From NCBI GenBank assembly GCA_015680905.1, contig CM027378.1, positions 72,755,501 to 72,819,500 of the forward strand: a stretch of DNA of 64,000 nt. Direction: 5' to 3'. The stretch's first letter is position 1; each line of letters opens with the position of its first letter. Shown here piece by piece: positions 32,832-46,290 of this stretch. Below the pieces are notes generated by a model that searched no databases, was not told where the DNA came from, and saw nothing but the letters and a program-made list of their open reading frames with translations. A program made the translations under genes and the position numbers. Origin of the DNA: Coptis chinensis (taxonomy: Eukaryota > Streptophyta > Magnoliopsida > Ranunculales > Ranunculaceae).

Positions 32832-33310
32832 AAATTCATATTAATCAGATTGGAATCATTATCCATCACTCATGGATACATTATCCATCACTCAAAAATC
32901 ACTATCAATAACACATGCCATATTAATCAGATTGGAATCATTATCAATAAAGAAGCACACTAAAACAAAAACTTTACACCGTATAAAACACTCAAAGTAG
33001 TAGGATTCTAAATAAACAAAAGAGTTTAACTTATAAATACTAGACAATCAATCAATAACACGTTCAAACAACCTGCAGAGACTTCCATCTCCCATCTTCA
33101 ACACCTAGGTAAACTACTACACTTTCAAAATTACATAAAAATTTATTGTTCTATGAATTCTTGATTATTGCTCTGTTATAAATTTATTGTTATATTTAGT
33201 ACATATATTACTTATCAAAATTGAACTACACCACTATCACATAGATTTGTATCAATCAACATATGTGAGCATGATTTATCATCTTAACACATTAGCATCC
33301 TCAATATACA
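32832..33310 (+). promoter_or_regulatory. Promoter/leader module R1
   Basis: Shares long stretches with R2 and R3: 'aataaagaagcacactaaaa' and 'tataaaacactcaaagtagt', a TATA box TATAAATA (33032-33039), then leader sequence 'cttcaacacctag' and a GT donor near 33110. It is probably the original promoter of the Rep/helicase gene downstream. About 1 kb of other sequence, including repeat D1, now lies between. Confidence 0.6.
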
Positions 33311-33745
33311 AAATTTAAAAGAGATTATAACAGGTGAGTTTGGAGAGTTATCTAGAGCACATACGCACACACATAAATTACATGCACAAGGAATTTATCC
33401 ACACACATAAGACAGAAAGGCACGAGGTATCACAAACAAGAAATTAGCTGCACACGTCAGTAGCTCAAGTAGTTAACCATTTGATCTCGAGATAAATGTA
33501 CCAATTACGCAAAATTTTCAATTACTATCTTAAAACAAGACAAAAATTTCAGCCATGGACCTGAAATAGCGATATAATACCCAGGAGGGCTGCATAGTAG
33601 AGGAGGGATAAAAAGAACTAATATTTACAACATAGATTCTATTGCAAACGTTTTCCTGCCGCAAAATAATACCATGCTCATATTAGCTATGAAAGAATAA
33701 CGCAGAGAATTAGAGTAAGTAGCTAATAATAACTCATAAAAAAGT
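33311..33745. other. Non-coding DNA downstream of R1
   Basis: AT-rich, with no gene or family recognised. Possibly the remains of the leader intron plus inserted sequence. Confidence 0.4.
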
Positions 33746-34275
33746 TTTGAATAAATGATTCAATACAATAGGGGAGGAAAAATTACTGATATCAACTATT
33801 ACAGAAAAGTTGCTGCATTTTTCATAACCGGATAGGGGATTCAAGAAAGCCGATCCCCTTATCTACCGCCTAGATATAAAAGCTTTAGAAAATTTTTAAC
33901 TAGGTATCTCTTGGTCAGGTATGGATGTCTACCTCTCATCAGTTGTTACAGAAATCCAAATCTGGATGAGGGGGCTTCAGTACATAGAAGGTTTCTGTAC
34001 CATCCATGAGGTTCAAAAGTTACGTGGAACTAATGAAAGCCCCTTCCTCTTCCCCATCCACCCCATGCCCTGCCTCCTGCTGTGCTTCTTCCACCTCAAG
34101 ACAAACCTTGAAACGCCCTATTTACGAGCTGGTTCTGTCCACCACCCTCAGGTCGACCTTTTTTGTTGGCGGTATTGTTTGAACCATTTGCGTAGTAGCG
34201 GTTAAGCCGCAGCTCTGCCAAAACACATGTATATTCACCTCGAAGTGGGAACAACAATGTTACCAAAAGACAAGG
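33746..34275 (-). repeat. Duplicated block D1 (captured gene piece)
   Basis: About 90% similar to D2 (44510-45070). On the minus strand an acceptor near 34240 (TTTTGGCAG) opens an exon-like region. Part of it reads GSNNTANKKG followed by Gly/Arg-rich sequence, typical of an RNA-binding tail; no family is certain. Confidence 0.6.
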
Positions 34276-34382
34276 TATATACTACATAGAGGTTCTACTC
34301 TTACCCAGCTTTCCGTGTCTTAACTAAATACAGAGTAAGAAAAAGCCGCTCAAATAATTCAGGCCCCTAGCCACCATCATTT

Positions 34383-37300
34383 ATGAAGTCGTTCAATGAT
34401 GACAATCGGCCGGGCCTCAGATCTAAGAAGAACTGGGACATGTTGTATACGAATGGAACTGTAGTGTACCCTTTTCATTTGAATTATTCAGATATAATTT
34501 CTGGGAATTCATCAAAGGGTGTGTTACGATCACAAAGAAGAGGCCTAGGAAAGCTAATTGTGATGCCATCCAAGAGGGGCGTCCTTTCTATGAGCATGAC
34601 ACTCTTCCTAATCATGCTTCTTTTGCTTACAATGATTATTACCATAAAATGCAAACAATGTAAATACTTTTTTATTATCTTAAAACCTATTTCTCACCAA
34701 CATATACTATTTTTTGTGATGGTAGCACAATGTATGGTCGAGGGGACCTGATACAACCACCGGACATAGCGATGACATTCTACAAAAGCTAATAAAAAAT
34801 ATTTATTGTGGAGGTAAGATCAAGTTTTAACTTTCTATGGTTTTTTCTTTCAACATTTTTTTTCCCACATATCTGACGACAATTTATTTTTTCACATATC
34901 TGACGTATTTTTTTCTATACAGTCCCTGGAGAGAATAATAAGATAGAAAATGCTAGGATTGCTCGCTATAACAGATGGAGAATTTTGGCACGAAAAAGAA
35001 ATAACGGTAGATTTTTTTTACGTAACCATTATTGTTAAATTATTATGTGTTTCCAATAAAAACTAATCTAAATCATTTTCTATTAGTTGATTTAATGCGT
35101 CATAAAAGGATCTCTACATCTAAAAGTAGAACCGCTACGCGTAGACAAGAAGATATGCGAAAGCATAGAAACATTGATAAAGAGCTAAATGCACATATCG
35201 ATAGTAGAGGTAACAATATTATAAGCTAATTGTGAAACCTTTTCTATATTGGTATATATCTGTTAAACTTTTAATATTAAATATTTTAAAGTTTGCTATT
35301 TGTTTTTAGGTGTGCATAACTTTGGACCACCTACTAGAGAGTGTTCTTACTGTGGAGCAATTGTGTGGGAGGGTGAAAGAAACAATAAGGGAAAATCAGC
35401 TTTTCCAATATTTTCCATTTGTTGTCAGAATGGAAAAGTTCAACTACCACTTTTGGAGACGATGCCTACATTTTTAAGATAGCTTATGGACTTACAAGGA
35501 GAAAGAAGATCTTCACATTTTCGAAGGTGTATACGAACATACAACTGCATGTTCCAATTTACTTCTGCAGGTGGAGAAATAGACAAAACATTAAACAATG
35601 GTGGGGGGCCTTATGCCTTCAGAATTAGCGGCCAGAATCATCATAAAATTGGTTCACTTCTACCAATTGAAAACCACCCACCTAAGTTTGCTCAATTATA
35701 TATCTATGACACTGAGAATGAAAGATGCAATAGAATGAAAGCTATACCTCCAGACGAAGAAATGCAGATCCAACAATTGTTGACGGGTTGATACAAATGT
35801 TTGATAAATACAATAAAGTTGTACAGTCATTTAGAATGGCAAGAGACAGATTTAAAGAGGATGATATGGTACCAGTTTGTCTAAGACTTATTAATAATCG
35901 ACAAAGTGATGGCAGGCAATATAATTTGCCTACTTCAACTGAAGTAGCGACTTTGATTATGGGAGATGGATTTGATGTTACTAATTATAGAGATATAATT
36001 GTTGAAACACAAGGTGGTGGACTTGAAAGAATAAATGAGTTACATCCCAAATTTATGGCCTTGTAGTATCCTATATTATTCCCACGTGGTGAAGATGGTT
36101 ATAGACCAGGGATCCTATATAGGAGTCAAAGTCAAAGTGAAACTGAAGGGAATACAAGGAATACGGATACGAAAACAAGGAATATGGTTACCATGAGGGA
36201 ATATTATGCATTCAGATTGCAAAAAAGAATTAAAGAAGGTCCTACATTGTGGATTGGTGGGCGTTTTCGTCTATCCTTCATCGTAGACGGTTATACAAGT
36301 ATGGAAGATCAACGTCTACATTGGTACCGTATGAACCAAGCAACAATCAGATCTGAATTGTACAGTAATTTGATGGATGCAGTAACAACAGGTATTATAG
36401 TAAGAACAAATAAATAGCATTTACCTTAATTTAAAACATTATAAAATTTTACCTAACTTCACTTCGAATTGCAGGTGATACGTCGGCAACATCAATTGGG
36501 AAGCGTTTGATCTTCCATCATCGTTTACAGGAGGTCCCAGATACATGGTGCAGACATATTAGGATGCCATTGCCATTTGTAGATGGGCTGGGCCACCTGA
36601 TCTTTTTATAACAGTCACTTGCAATCCAAATTGGGATGAAATTAAAAGCTTTCTAGAACTAAACCTTGGCCTAAATCCGCATGACGTTCCAGACGTTGGT
36701 TGTAGAGCATTCAAGTTAAAATTGGAGTGTATACTGAAAAAATTGCGCAAAGGAGAACATTTTGGCAGAGTAATTGCAGGTATGTAATCAAACAATGTAA
36801 CCATAGTAATGTCTAAGAAAGTATGCCTGTTTAGATCAGCTCATATTACTTGGATAGATTTTGTATAACTTATTTTGAAAGTTGGCGTAGTCCTGAACAA
36901 AAAAGTAATCATGAATGATATGTTTATAAAAAAAAATCTATGTTTATTACTATAGAACTTATAAATATTGCATAACAAATTCCATGTTTTTGTTTTTGCT
37001 ACATAACCATTGTTTACTAACAAATTCTATGTTTTATTCTCTTGTTAGTATTGTATGTCATAGAATTTCAAAATAGAGGATTGCCACATGCCCACATTTT
37101 GCTTTTTCTACATCCGGATGACAAGCCAAAAAACGGAATGGATATAGACAAACTAATATCAGCAGAATTGCCAGACAAAGAAGCAGACCCCTTGCTATAT
37201 GAAACTATAGTCCGTACAATGATTCATGGACCGTGTGGAAACAAGAAAAAGGGTTCTTCGTGCATGAATGATAAGAAAAAATGTTCAAGACATTATCCAA

Positions 37301-40051
37301 AGGGGTTTTGCAGTGAAACAACATTTGATGAAAAAGGTTTTGTTGTGTATCGAAGGAGAAACAACAAGCGAACTGCCATGGTAGGTGATAAAAACCCTGT
37401 TGAAATCGACAATGGATGGGTTGTTCCTTACAACCCAGCGCTTAGCAAAGAATTTCAGTGCCACATCAACGTTGAATATTGCAACCGCACACGAATGGTT
37501 AAATATCTGTTTAAGTATATAGCAAAAGGACAAGATAGGGCATCTGAAGAAAATTTGGCATCATTGAAGAAAATTTATAAATATGATGAGGATAAAAGAA
37601 AAACTATTCATGAAGTTGATGAAATCAAGCACTATCTAGACTGTCGTTATGTGTCTGGTTCAGAAGGAAGCTGGAGAATCTTCAAATTTGACATTCAATT
37701 CCGATATCCATCTGTTGAAAGGGTGAGTTTCCATCTTGAGAATGATCAAAATATTATATTTCATGATAATGAAGATACCTTTGAAATTGTTGAAAAAGAC
37801 AAATCAAAGAGGACTATGTTCACAGAGTGGATGCGCACTAATCAAGTTAATGAGAAAGGAAGACATTTGACGTATGTTGACTTTACATTATTATTTGTGT
37901 GGCACAAAGATGATAAAGTTTGTACAAAACTGTTTTTTAGCTTCTAAAATAGTTTTTTTTTTTTTATATTTGAACTATATTTTAAGCCTGATTTATTACA
38001 ATCTGTTACTTTCTACAGGTCTGGACAGAAAGAGAACAGGGACTAAAAATTGGTAGAATATACTATGCACATCCAACACAAGGTGAAAGATTTTACATTC
38101 GTATGCTTCTAAATATAGTCAAAGGTGCCAAAAGTTTTGAAGACATTAGAACAGTGAATGGCATAACTCATCCAGATTACAAATCAGCATGTAGTGCACT
38201 AGGCCTACTACAAGATGACAGTGAATGGCATAAAGCAATTCAAGATGCGGAAAAGTGGTCTAATAGTAACTCATTGCGACAATTGTTTGTGACGCTTCTA
38301 TTATTCTATGAGGTATCAAATTCAGTTGAATTGTGGAATAAAAATTGGGAGCTACTTTCAGACGATATACTTGGATTACAACAAGTAAAGCAAGGTAATG
38401 ATAACCTAACCTTATCTCAAGAAGAGCTGAAAAAATTTACACTTCGTGAAGTTGAGATTCTAATGAATGAAAGCGGCCGAACTCTAAAAGAATTTAGTTT
38501 TGATATTCCAAAACCAAATGCACTTGATAACAGACTGATACAAGAGGAGTTAAATTATGATTGTGCTACTTTTTCCACACAATTTGAGCAGCTTCATCTT
38601 GGATTGAATGTTGAACAGAGAGAAGTTTTTAATGTTGTCATTAATGCAGTTCAGGAAAATACTGGAGGTCTTTACTTTGTATATGGAAGTGGTGGTACAG
38701 GAAAGACTTATCTATGGAATACACTAATTGCAAGGCTGCGGTCACAAAGGAAGATAGTACTTGTTGTGGCTTCATCAGGTGTAGCAGCACTTCTTTTACC
38801 AGGTGGACGGACTGCTCACTCAAGGTTTAAAATTCCAATTGAACAAGATCACTTCAACACTTGCAATATTAGTAGAAACACCCACTTGGCATATTTGATT
38901 CACAAAACTGATCTAATCATATGGGATGAAGCACCAATGAGTAAAAAAAATGACTTTGAAGCTATTGATGCCACTTTCAGAGACATAATGTCAGAGACTG
39001 ATATAAGATTAAAGGACAAACCATTTGGAGGGAAAACAATGGTTTTTGGAGGTGACTTCAGACAAACATTGCCTGTTGTAGAGAAAGGATCAAGAGAAAC
39101 AATTGTGTCTACTTCAATTAACAGGTCGTATTTATGGCGCCACTTTAGGATTTTTCGACTTACCATAAATATGCGTTTGCGTAACAAAGACTCTAGCAAA
39201 TCAGATGCTGAATTCAACAAATGGATACTGGATATTGGTGATGGGAAACTTCCAAGTCGATCATTGTGTGAAGGAGAAGAACCTAGCCGAAAGTGAAAAT
39301 CCCAAAAGACCTTATAATTCATTCAACAGAGCGGTATAAATGAAATTGTGGAAACTATCTACCAGATTTTCCAAAAAAATATTCGAAGCTTGGTACTTGA
39401 GAGATAGGTGCATTCTAACTCCTACAAATGAATCACCGTGAAATAAATTCATATGTTCTCTCTTTTGTTCCAGCTAAACACATGAGTTCTTAAGTCTGGA
39501 ACCGTTATGTGCAGATCTTTGGGATTGGAAATCAACACATTTTGTATCCGATTGAATTCCTAAACACTTTACACTGGTAGGTATATGGCCAATCATTCTT
39601 TACAACTAAAAGAAGGTGCTCCTATAATGTTTCTCAGAAACATAAACCAAAGCAAGGGACTATGCAACGGAACAAGACTTATTATCACTACATTGTCAGA
39701 TATTGTGCTTGAAGCTATGATCATTACTGGAAGTAACATAGGAGATCGACACACCATCCCTCGAATTGTGATGAAGTCTGATAAAAAAAATGGCCTTTTG
39801 TATTGCGACGTGTACAGTACCCAATAAAGCTTTGTTATTGCATGACAATTAACAAAAGCCAGGGACAGACGCTGACAAGTGTTGGAGTTTACCTAAGAAA
39901 TCAGGTATTCTCACACGGACAACTATATGTGGTTGTTTCGCGTGTAACTTCACGTGAAGGACTGAAGATATTATTGGACAATAGAGACGGTGATTTGTAC
40001 GAACATACAAAAAACATAGTCTATCCAGAAGTATTCAACAATCTCCCATGA
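34383..40051 (+). pseudogene. Helitron replicase-helicase (Rep/PIF1), decayed
   Basis: The transposase of plant Helitrons nicks and rolls DNA with an HUH Rep domain and unwinds it with a PIF1 helicase. Upstream exons lie at 34383-35225. The N-terminal Cys motif is FGPPTRECSYCGAIVWEGER (about 35320). Helitron-like N domain fragments lie at 35486-36779. The Rep core (exon about 37047-37917) has the HUH motif GLPHAHILLF (about 37078) and both tyrosines in KYLFKYIAKG (37501-37530). An intron is followed by an exon from 38019 with Walker A GSGGTGKT (about 38687) and Walker B IIWDEAPM. The C-terminal helicase motifs lie at 39585-40051 (YCMTINKSQGQTL). Stops or frame changes occur at 35482, 35788, 36066, 39296, near 39480 and at 39827, so it is inactive although the catalytic residues remain. 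Confidence 0.92.
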
Positions 40052-41279
40052 CAAAGAGAAAGCAATTAAAAAAGACAAACATAAAAGTTTTTACAAGATA
40101 TATTTACAACTACGTACATGGATATAAATGACAAAAAATTTCTACATGCAGGTGCCTTCATGGATTTTAGGACGAAGATGTTACCTATAGCATGCGGTCG
40201 TCAAGAATATATGAAGCACAGTTCTTATTTTATTTGTTTTTAAATTAAACACAAGCATATCACCTATATTTTTCTTTTCTATATTCTTTCATTCTTTTTG
40301 CAATGTATATTTGACAGGTATATAAAACTTACATTTACTATAGGAAAGAAAATAATACTGCTGCTCCCAAGTGCGAAATTATGCCCTGTTGGCAAATGAC
40401 AATGAGTGATGCGAACTTCTTTGCTCACAACTAATTGTAACCGCAACAGCCATACCAGACTGTACACAAGAATTAATCTTCTTAGGCACATAAGCAAGTA
40501 GAGAGATAGGTTACCTATACAATGATGAAATTCATTAGCTACAAGACTTAATTACCATAATCCAGAAAGCAAGGCCTTGAAGTTCAAGAATAGCCATGGA
40601 TGCACCAGCAAACTCTGAATCTCCAATATGTCCAACAAAAACTAAGCATCATATTCAGTATAGAGAAAATGATATAAGCTCCACAAAGTGACCATAGTTG
40701 TCTCAATTCCCAACCAACAAGTAGTGCCCACTATTCACAAGGTATATTCTCTTGATCAAGAAACTCCTCCGATGCCCATGCTGATTTTGTTAGAACCATA
40801 GTAGTGATGCTTACTTAGCTCTAAGTAAGTTCAATATTTTCAGTCAGCAATCAGAAGTTTGAAGAATTCCACAACAACATCCAAATTCTTCTTACAACCA
40901 TCTAAATGAAGTTTTAATTCATCCTATATCTTACCAATTGGAACTCAAAAAGCAAATGAATCCATTTAATTGTATTACAACTTCTTTCTCTTCATTGCAT
41001 GCCTTTGTAATGTAGTTAAACACTTGGAAGATGTTGACGAGGGGTTTGATCCGCCCTCTCTTCCTTTCTTAATGAACTCTGAGAAGGATGGGATTGGAGG
41101 AAGCACTATGTCCTGGAAAGGAGATTCTGTTCCCTGGTCAATTTGACGAGCCGCTGAGCAAACAATGCTATGGGTTTCTTTGGACGAACGCCTAAAGCCC
41201 AAATTCATAAATGCTGAGCAAACAATGTTATGGGCCTGGCTAAACAAAGAGTTTACCTAAGACTATACACCGTATAAAA
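40052..41279. other. Spacer between helicase and RPA-like genes
   Basis: No recognisable family. A minus-strand open frame at 41247-40975 ends LQRHAMKRKKL (basic) and could be a captured exon. A short exon-like stretch with an acceptor occurs at about 40152. The rest is AT-rich. Confidence 0.35.
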
Positions 41280-41640
41280 CACTAAAGAGTCCCAGCCACC
41301 TAAATTTATTATTTGGATAAACCAAAAAAAAAAATCACCATCAATAACCCACGCCCAAAACTAAGGCTGGATTAAATTTATTATTTGGATAAACTAAAAA
41401 AGAGATCAACATCAATAACCCACGCCAAAAAATTAATAAACACAGAATTATGATTAGATCCAATCCTATAACCAATAAAGAAGTACACTAAAACAATAAC
41501 TTTACACTGTATAAAACACTCAAAGTAGTAGTTATAAATATATCTATCAATCTTCATAATCAAGCAAAGAAAACAAAAATCTCAACTCAATACAACATCT
41601 CGGCCTCCATCAAGGTAATATTCAATTCATATATATTATA
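41280..41640 (+). promoter_or_regulatory. Promoter/leader module R2
   Basis: Same module as R1/R3: 'ccacctaaatttattatttg' (twice, once altered), 'aataaagaagtacactaaaa', 'tataaaacactcaaagtagt' and TATA box TATAAATA (41533-41540). A GT donor follows near 41614. It lies 150 bp before the RPA-like start codon, so it is the likely promoter of that gene. Confidence 0.65.
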
Positions 41641-41789
41641 TAATTTTTAGACAAAAAAATTTATTGATTCAACTACATATGCAATGGTTATGTAAATGTG
41701 TATAGAATAATTTATTTATCCTTCACTATAACTGTTGACGTGTTTCCAATATTCTAATCTTCTATACAATTTGTGACAAGGTTACAAAC

Positions 41790-42481
41790 ATGACAATTCA
41801 GTACCATATGTTGAACACCATCAACCGTTCAAAAACTGCTTGGAAATTAAAAGTTAGGGTCGTGCGAAAGTGGGATGATCTTTATTCTAAAAACCTAGCT
41901 ATCAAACACAGAGAAGTCCTTCTTATTGACGAACAGGTATGTGCTTAATTAGTACTAGATTTACTATTTATTGTTTAATTGTTGTTTATAAAAAATTTAT
42001 ATTCTATGTATTATACAGGGCAACCAAATTCAAGCTAAATATGGGGTGAAATTAACAAAGAAGTTTGAAAAGCATATGCAACCAGATGCACTATTACTTA
42101 TTGAAAATTTTGACACATTGGTGACAATTCACCTAAATACCGTGTTGTACCGCATGATTACAAACTCGAGTTGAATGACACTACTATAATCAAAGTTGTC
42201 ACCAATCACGATGTGCAGATTCCTCAAAACCTATTTTCATTCATTTCTTTAAATGATATTGACTCAAACAAGGACAACATAGTCCTTATAGGTAATACGT
42301 TACATTAATCCTATAGATTTTTTTTAACCAAAACAACTACGACAATAACTTTGTATACAATGCAGATGTCGTAGGACTACTACTGAAGGTTAAGGCAGTT
42401 GAAACATCAACCATAAGAGGAGGCAATACAAGGAAAAGACGAGATATAATCATACACAGCATTATAACAAATATTATATAT

Positions 42482-42529
<48 letters not shown>

Positions 42530-43990
42530 AATATTATATATATATATATATATATTATGTTTCATAAGTTCAATTTTATTTTTATTTACACAGATTCTTA
42601 CTCTTCATACTATCAATGTAGAAACACTGTACTTAGAATCACATTGTGGGGTAGTGCAATGGATCAAATTCCAACTGACTTCATTCATTCACCGGACAAA
42701 AATTATGTGTTAATAGTAACATCAACTTCAGTACAGAACTGGAAAGGTAATCATCTTCTTCTTTGTTTTCAAAATACTATTTCTTTGCATTCATGATAGT
42801 TAACTTTACCAAAATCACAGGATATTTTCTCCAATCAACATTTGGAACAAAAATATATACAAACTTGCAAATACCTGAAGTTGAATCAATCATGGAAAGG
42901 TAACAAAATTTCATATTAATTGTATTCAATTTATTTGATTTTCTTTTTCTAAAAGTAATAACAATTTCCAAACATGCAGAGCTTAACAAAAAAAAGAAGA
43001 AGCAAGAAGAAAAAAAAACGATTTAGAACAAATAAAAACAGGGGACGAGATACAGAGCTTAACTGACATCATAAATCAAGATAACCCTGTAAAGGTAACA
43101 ACAACTACTTATCATCCTTCTCTAAACAATTTATATCATATAATATTGTTAATACAATTTATTTTGATTTTTCATAAACAGGAAAAGTCGTTCCTGTGCA
43201 GAGCAAAGATTTCTAAGATTTTAAATGACGACATATTACCATAGTATTATAAAGCTTGCGAAAATTGCGTCAGTAAGCTTGAAGAAATCAACTCCAGGCT
43301 TTGGTGCGATAGATGTGAAAAATATTCAAAACATTCCAAAAGGTATGACTATGTACGAAAACTATAAAACATGTCTATTCTAATCAATTAGGTGCTATTT
43401 TTTTTTATTATTATTTTTATTATTTTTTTTTTCTAATTTTTCACTTTTGAAATATAGGTACAAATTAAAACTCGAGATCACAGATGATGAAAGTTACACA
43501 ACCACAATTGCATTTGGAAATATAGGAAAAGTCATGATCAAACATTCGGAAGATGAACTCTACAAAATTGAAAAACAGGTAAAAACATCTTTAATTAAAA
43601 CAATATATTGCAATTCTTTAAACAAACCACTAATAATTTCTTTTTTGAATTATTTTAGAAAAATGGAAAAGAAATGGTTGAGAAGATATTGAAAAGCATT
43701 GTTGGAAAAAAATTTGATTTTCGCATGAAAGAATCCAATAACAGCAACAATTATAACACAAAATCGTTTGTTCTTTTGTACGCATGTCCTGTGAGCAATG
43801 ATGAAGAGGTATGTATATACATTAAATGTCGTTTCAGAATTTATACATATGATTATTACATATAACTATATACACAGTTGGAACATTTTCTATTAATACA
43901 GAAACAAACTTCGAGAGATAGCTGCTATTGAAAAACCAACAATGGAAAACCGAAAAAATCTATGACAGAACCTCCAGAAGAAACCCCTTA
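41790..43990 (+). pseudogene. Helitron-borne RPA70-like single-strand DNA-binding protein
   Basis: Intron-rich gene for a replication protein A large-subunit-like protein, a known passenger of plant Helitrons, presumed to bind single-stranded DNA during rolling-circle movement. Exon 1 (41790-41936) is MTIQYHMLNTINRSKTAWKL, then VRVVRKWDDLY (OB fold). The next exon starts at about 42020 and has a frame change near 42120. Further OB-fold pieces lie at about 42367 and 42594 (TVLRITLWGSAMDQIP). The C-terminal zinc ribbon is at about 43250-43345 (YYKACENC, then LWCDRCEKYSKHSKR), continuing YKLKLEITDDE at 43459 and an exon near 43660. At least one stop lies before the ribbon. Start chosen as the first ATG after the R2 leader. 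Confidence 0.82.
42487..42556. repeat. (TA)n microsatellite in an RPA-like intron
   Basis: Alternating AT runs at 42487-42527 and about 42536-42556. Confidence 0.9.
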
Positions 43991-44374
43991 TCCAAAAAAG
44001 TCTACAAGACTTTAGATCTCAAGGTAACCATTTATATATATTAAATGTCTTAGTAAATTTAATCTTTCAAAATAAAACAAATGGAAATCTAATTACTTTT
44101 TCTGTATTATTTTTCAACAGGACAATCACTTGGAATGAAGATAGTTTCTACTCAAAGGAGTATAATTCAATAGTTTAGTGGACATTAAGAATTAGTTATC
44201 ATTGGATCATGAATTAGTTATCATTGGATCATAAGCTACAATTTATTATTGTGTTTGTGTTGTTCATGCATGATGAACAAAAATAGGAATTCATTTTGAA
44301 TGGATAATAAGTTATGCTACAATTTATTAGTCGATGTGCATTGGAATTGCTAATATTTTTTGTCAAGTACTCAC

Positions 44375-44437
44375 CTGAACCTGTCCTTGGATGTGGCGTA
44401 CAACATCTTCGCTCGGATCCAAGAGGTTGCAGGAGAC
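44375..44437 (-). pseudogene. Isolated captured exon, gene not identified
   Basis: Between a CAG acceptor and a GTGAGT donor the minus strand encodes 21 codons, VSCNLLDPSEDVVRHIQGQV and Q, in phase 0. Clean splice signals on both sides suggest a captured exon. I cannot name the parent gene. Confidence 0.45.
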
Positions 44438-44509
44438 CTGAAGTGCGAAAAACACACTTTAAAGACATTCAACATGCTAACTAAATAGACAAATTTTCAA
44501 CCAAACAAG

Positions 44510-45080
44510 ACTACATTCCGAAGTGAATAAATGATTCGATACAAGAGGGGAGGAAAAATTACTGATATCAACTATTACAAAAAGTTGCTGCATCTTTCAT
44601 AACCGGATAGGGGATTCAAGAAAGCCGATCCCCTTATCTACCGCATAGATAGACAAGCTTTAGAAATTTTTTAACTAGGTATCTCTTGGTCAGGTATGGA
44701 TGTCTGCCTCTCATCAGTTGTTACAGAAATCCAAATCTGGATGAGGGGGCTTCAGTACATAGAAGGTTTCTGTACCGTCCATGAGGTTCAAAAGTTACGT
44801 GGAAGCCCCTTCCTCTTCCCCGTCCACCCCATGCCCTGCCTCCTGCTGTGCTTCTTCCACCTCAAGACAAACCTTGAAACGCCCTATTTATTTAGGTGGT
44901 TCATCCACCACCCTCAGTCGACCTTTTTTGTTGGCGGTATTGTTTGAACCATTTGCAGTAGTAGCAGTTCGCTTCGCTCTGCAAAACACATGTATATTCA
45001 CCTCAGAAGTGGGAACAACAATGTTACCAAAAGACAAATGTAAGGAAAAGTATAATGAATTGCCTTTATGCTGTAGATAA
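44510..45080 (-). repeat. Duplicated block D2
   Basis: Second copy of D1 (33746-34275), from 'gtgaataaatgattc' to the exon-like minus-strand stretch with a TTTTGCAG acceptor near 44990. Small indels distinguish the copies. It lies just upstream of CCCH copy 3. Confidence 0.7.
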
Positions 45081-45461
45081 ATGCTCCAGATGTTGCAGAA
45101 ATCTTGAACCAGATCTTCGTGCCACTGCATAGATTGAAGGTAGAAGAAAACACAGATACTTAAGATAGTCTATACCCTATGATTGCGACTCGAATATGTT
45201 TGATTATGTCCAGCTAGCCGAGTTACCGATATAACTGCGAAGGGAATGGGATAATAGAATCAAAGGTGGATCAGGGATTTCAGCTCCCCTGTGCAATGAT
45301 TTTGCAGTGGGGAGATGCAGCGAGGCGATGAGTGCATGTTTCTTCATCAAGAGAACAATGAATCTGGGGCGAAGGAATCCGGTGGTGTCCCAAGAGAGAA
45401 TTGGAGAAGTAGACATGAGAGGGAGGATCTTATGGGCATCTTAATAATGTAGAGCGGGATT
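45081..45461. other. Spacer, probably the 5' part of the CCCH-gene capture
   Basis: No clear frame. 'RRNPVVSQERIGEVDMRGRI' can be read near 45372-45430, leading toward the CCCH region, so it may be an upstream exon of the same captured gene. Confidence 0.35.
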
Positions 45462-46290
45462 ACTCAAGAGATAAGCTTTCTCACGAACAAGAGTCCCAAA
45501 GGAACAATAGATCTTCCGATCGGTGTGTAAGTTTTTGAGAGGCAAATGTCACGAGGGGCTCATCATGCACATACATCCATGATGATTCTATAGCTGATGG
45601 CGTGGAGCAGTGAAAGGATCCATGAGAGGGACACAGATGTATACTCGGGGCGTGACCATAAAGTGACCCACCAGGGAACAACATCACTCTTTGTAAATTT
45701 TTGCTTCCGAAATTGCCGTAAGGGGATAAGTTGCAGGTTTTCTCAACCCGAAGGAAGGTCTGCAGAACCGGTGGGGGCCATAATTTGGGTGATGAGAATA
45801 AATCATGGGGAGGTCCAAAATGGGGTGACGAAGAACCTGTCACCACACGTGGTAATGTAGAAGGAAGTTCACTAGACGGATCTGGCCGTGTCCAGGGTAA
45901 TGGATGGGGTGATAAGAGGTATAACTATAAACCAGTTGTTTCGACTTGGGATGATGAAGCTGCGAATGACGTACTACAAGGAAGGTCTGCAGATGTAAAG
46001 AGGCAGAATAGTTTCGGTTATGAGAATAAGTCCGGACGAGGTCCGAAAGGGAGTGATGAAGTAGGTGATTCAGCTCATCATACTGTAGGAGGAAGGCCAC
46101 TGAATGAGTGTTCTACACGCATTCGAGATAGCGGACCGGATGATCGGTATAAGCATAAACCCTGCTAGAGCTGAGAGAGGAGCATCTGCATTTCCCTTTG
46201 AATATAGCATCGCAACAAACAGTGATTTCCTGATCCAGTTTTTCGACCAGATTAGGAACATCTTATGGTTACTCATTTTAATTTTACTTT
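45462..46290 (+). pseudogene. CCCH zinc-finger gene fragment, copy 3
   Basis: DYSRDKLSHEQESQRNNRSS and DRCV lead into a damaged finger 1 near 45530. Finger 2 region CRKGISCRFSQPEGR (45718-45760) shows the same 21-base deletion as copy 1. From 45780 to 46165 it matches copies 1 and 2 closely, then ends at a stop after YKHKPC (46166-46168). Small indels break the N-terminal half into several frames. More decayed than copy 1, so the three copies have separate histories after duplication. Confidence 0.75.

Noticed and set aside
33921-34205. 94-codon plus-strand frame, repeated at 44696-44947
   Set aside because: Opposite to the exon-like minus strand of blocks D1/D2; repetition comes from block duplication, not from conservation of this frame.
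42487-42556. TA-rich tract as a possible origin or regulatory element
   Set aside because: Simple microsatellite in an intron; nothing else supports a function.
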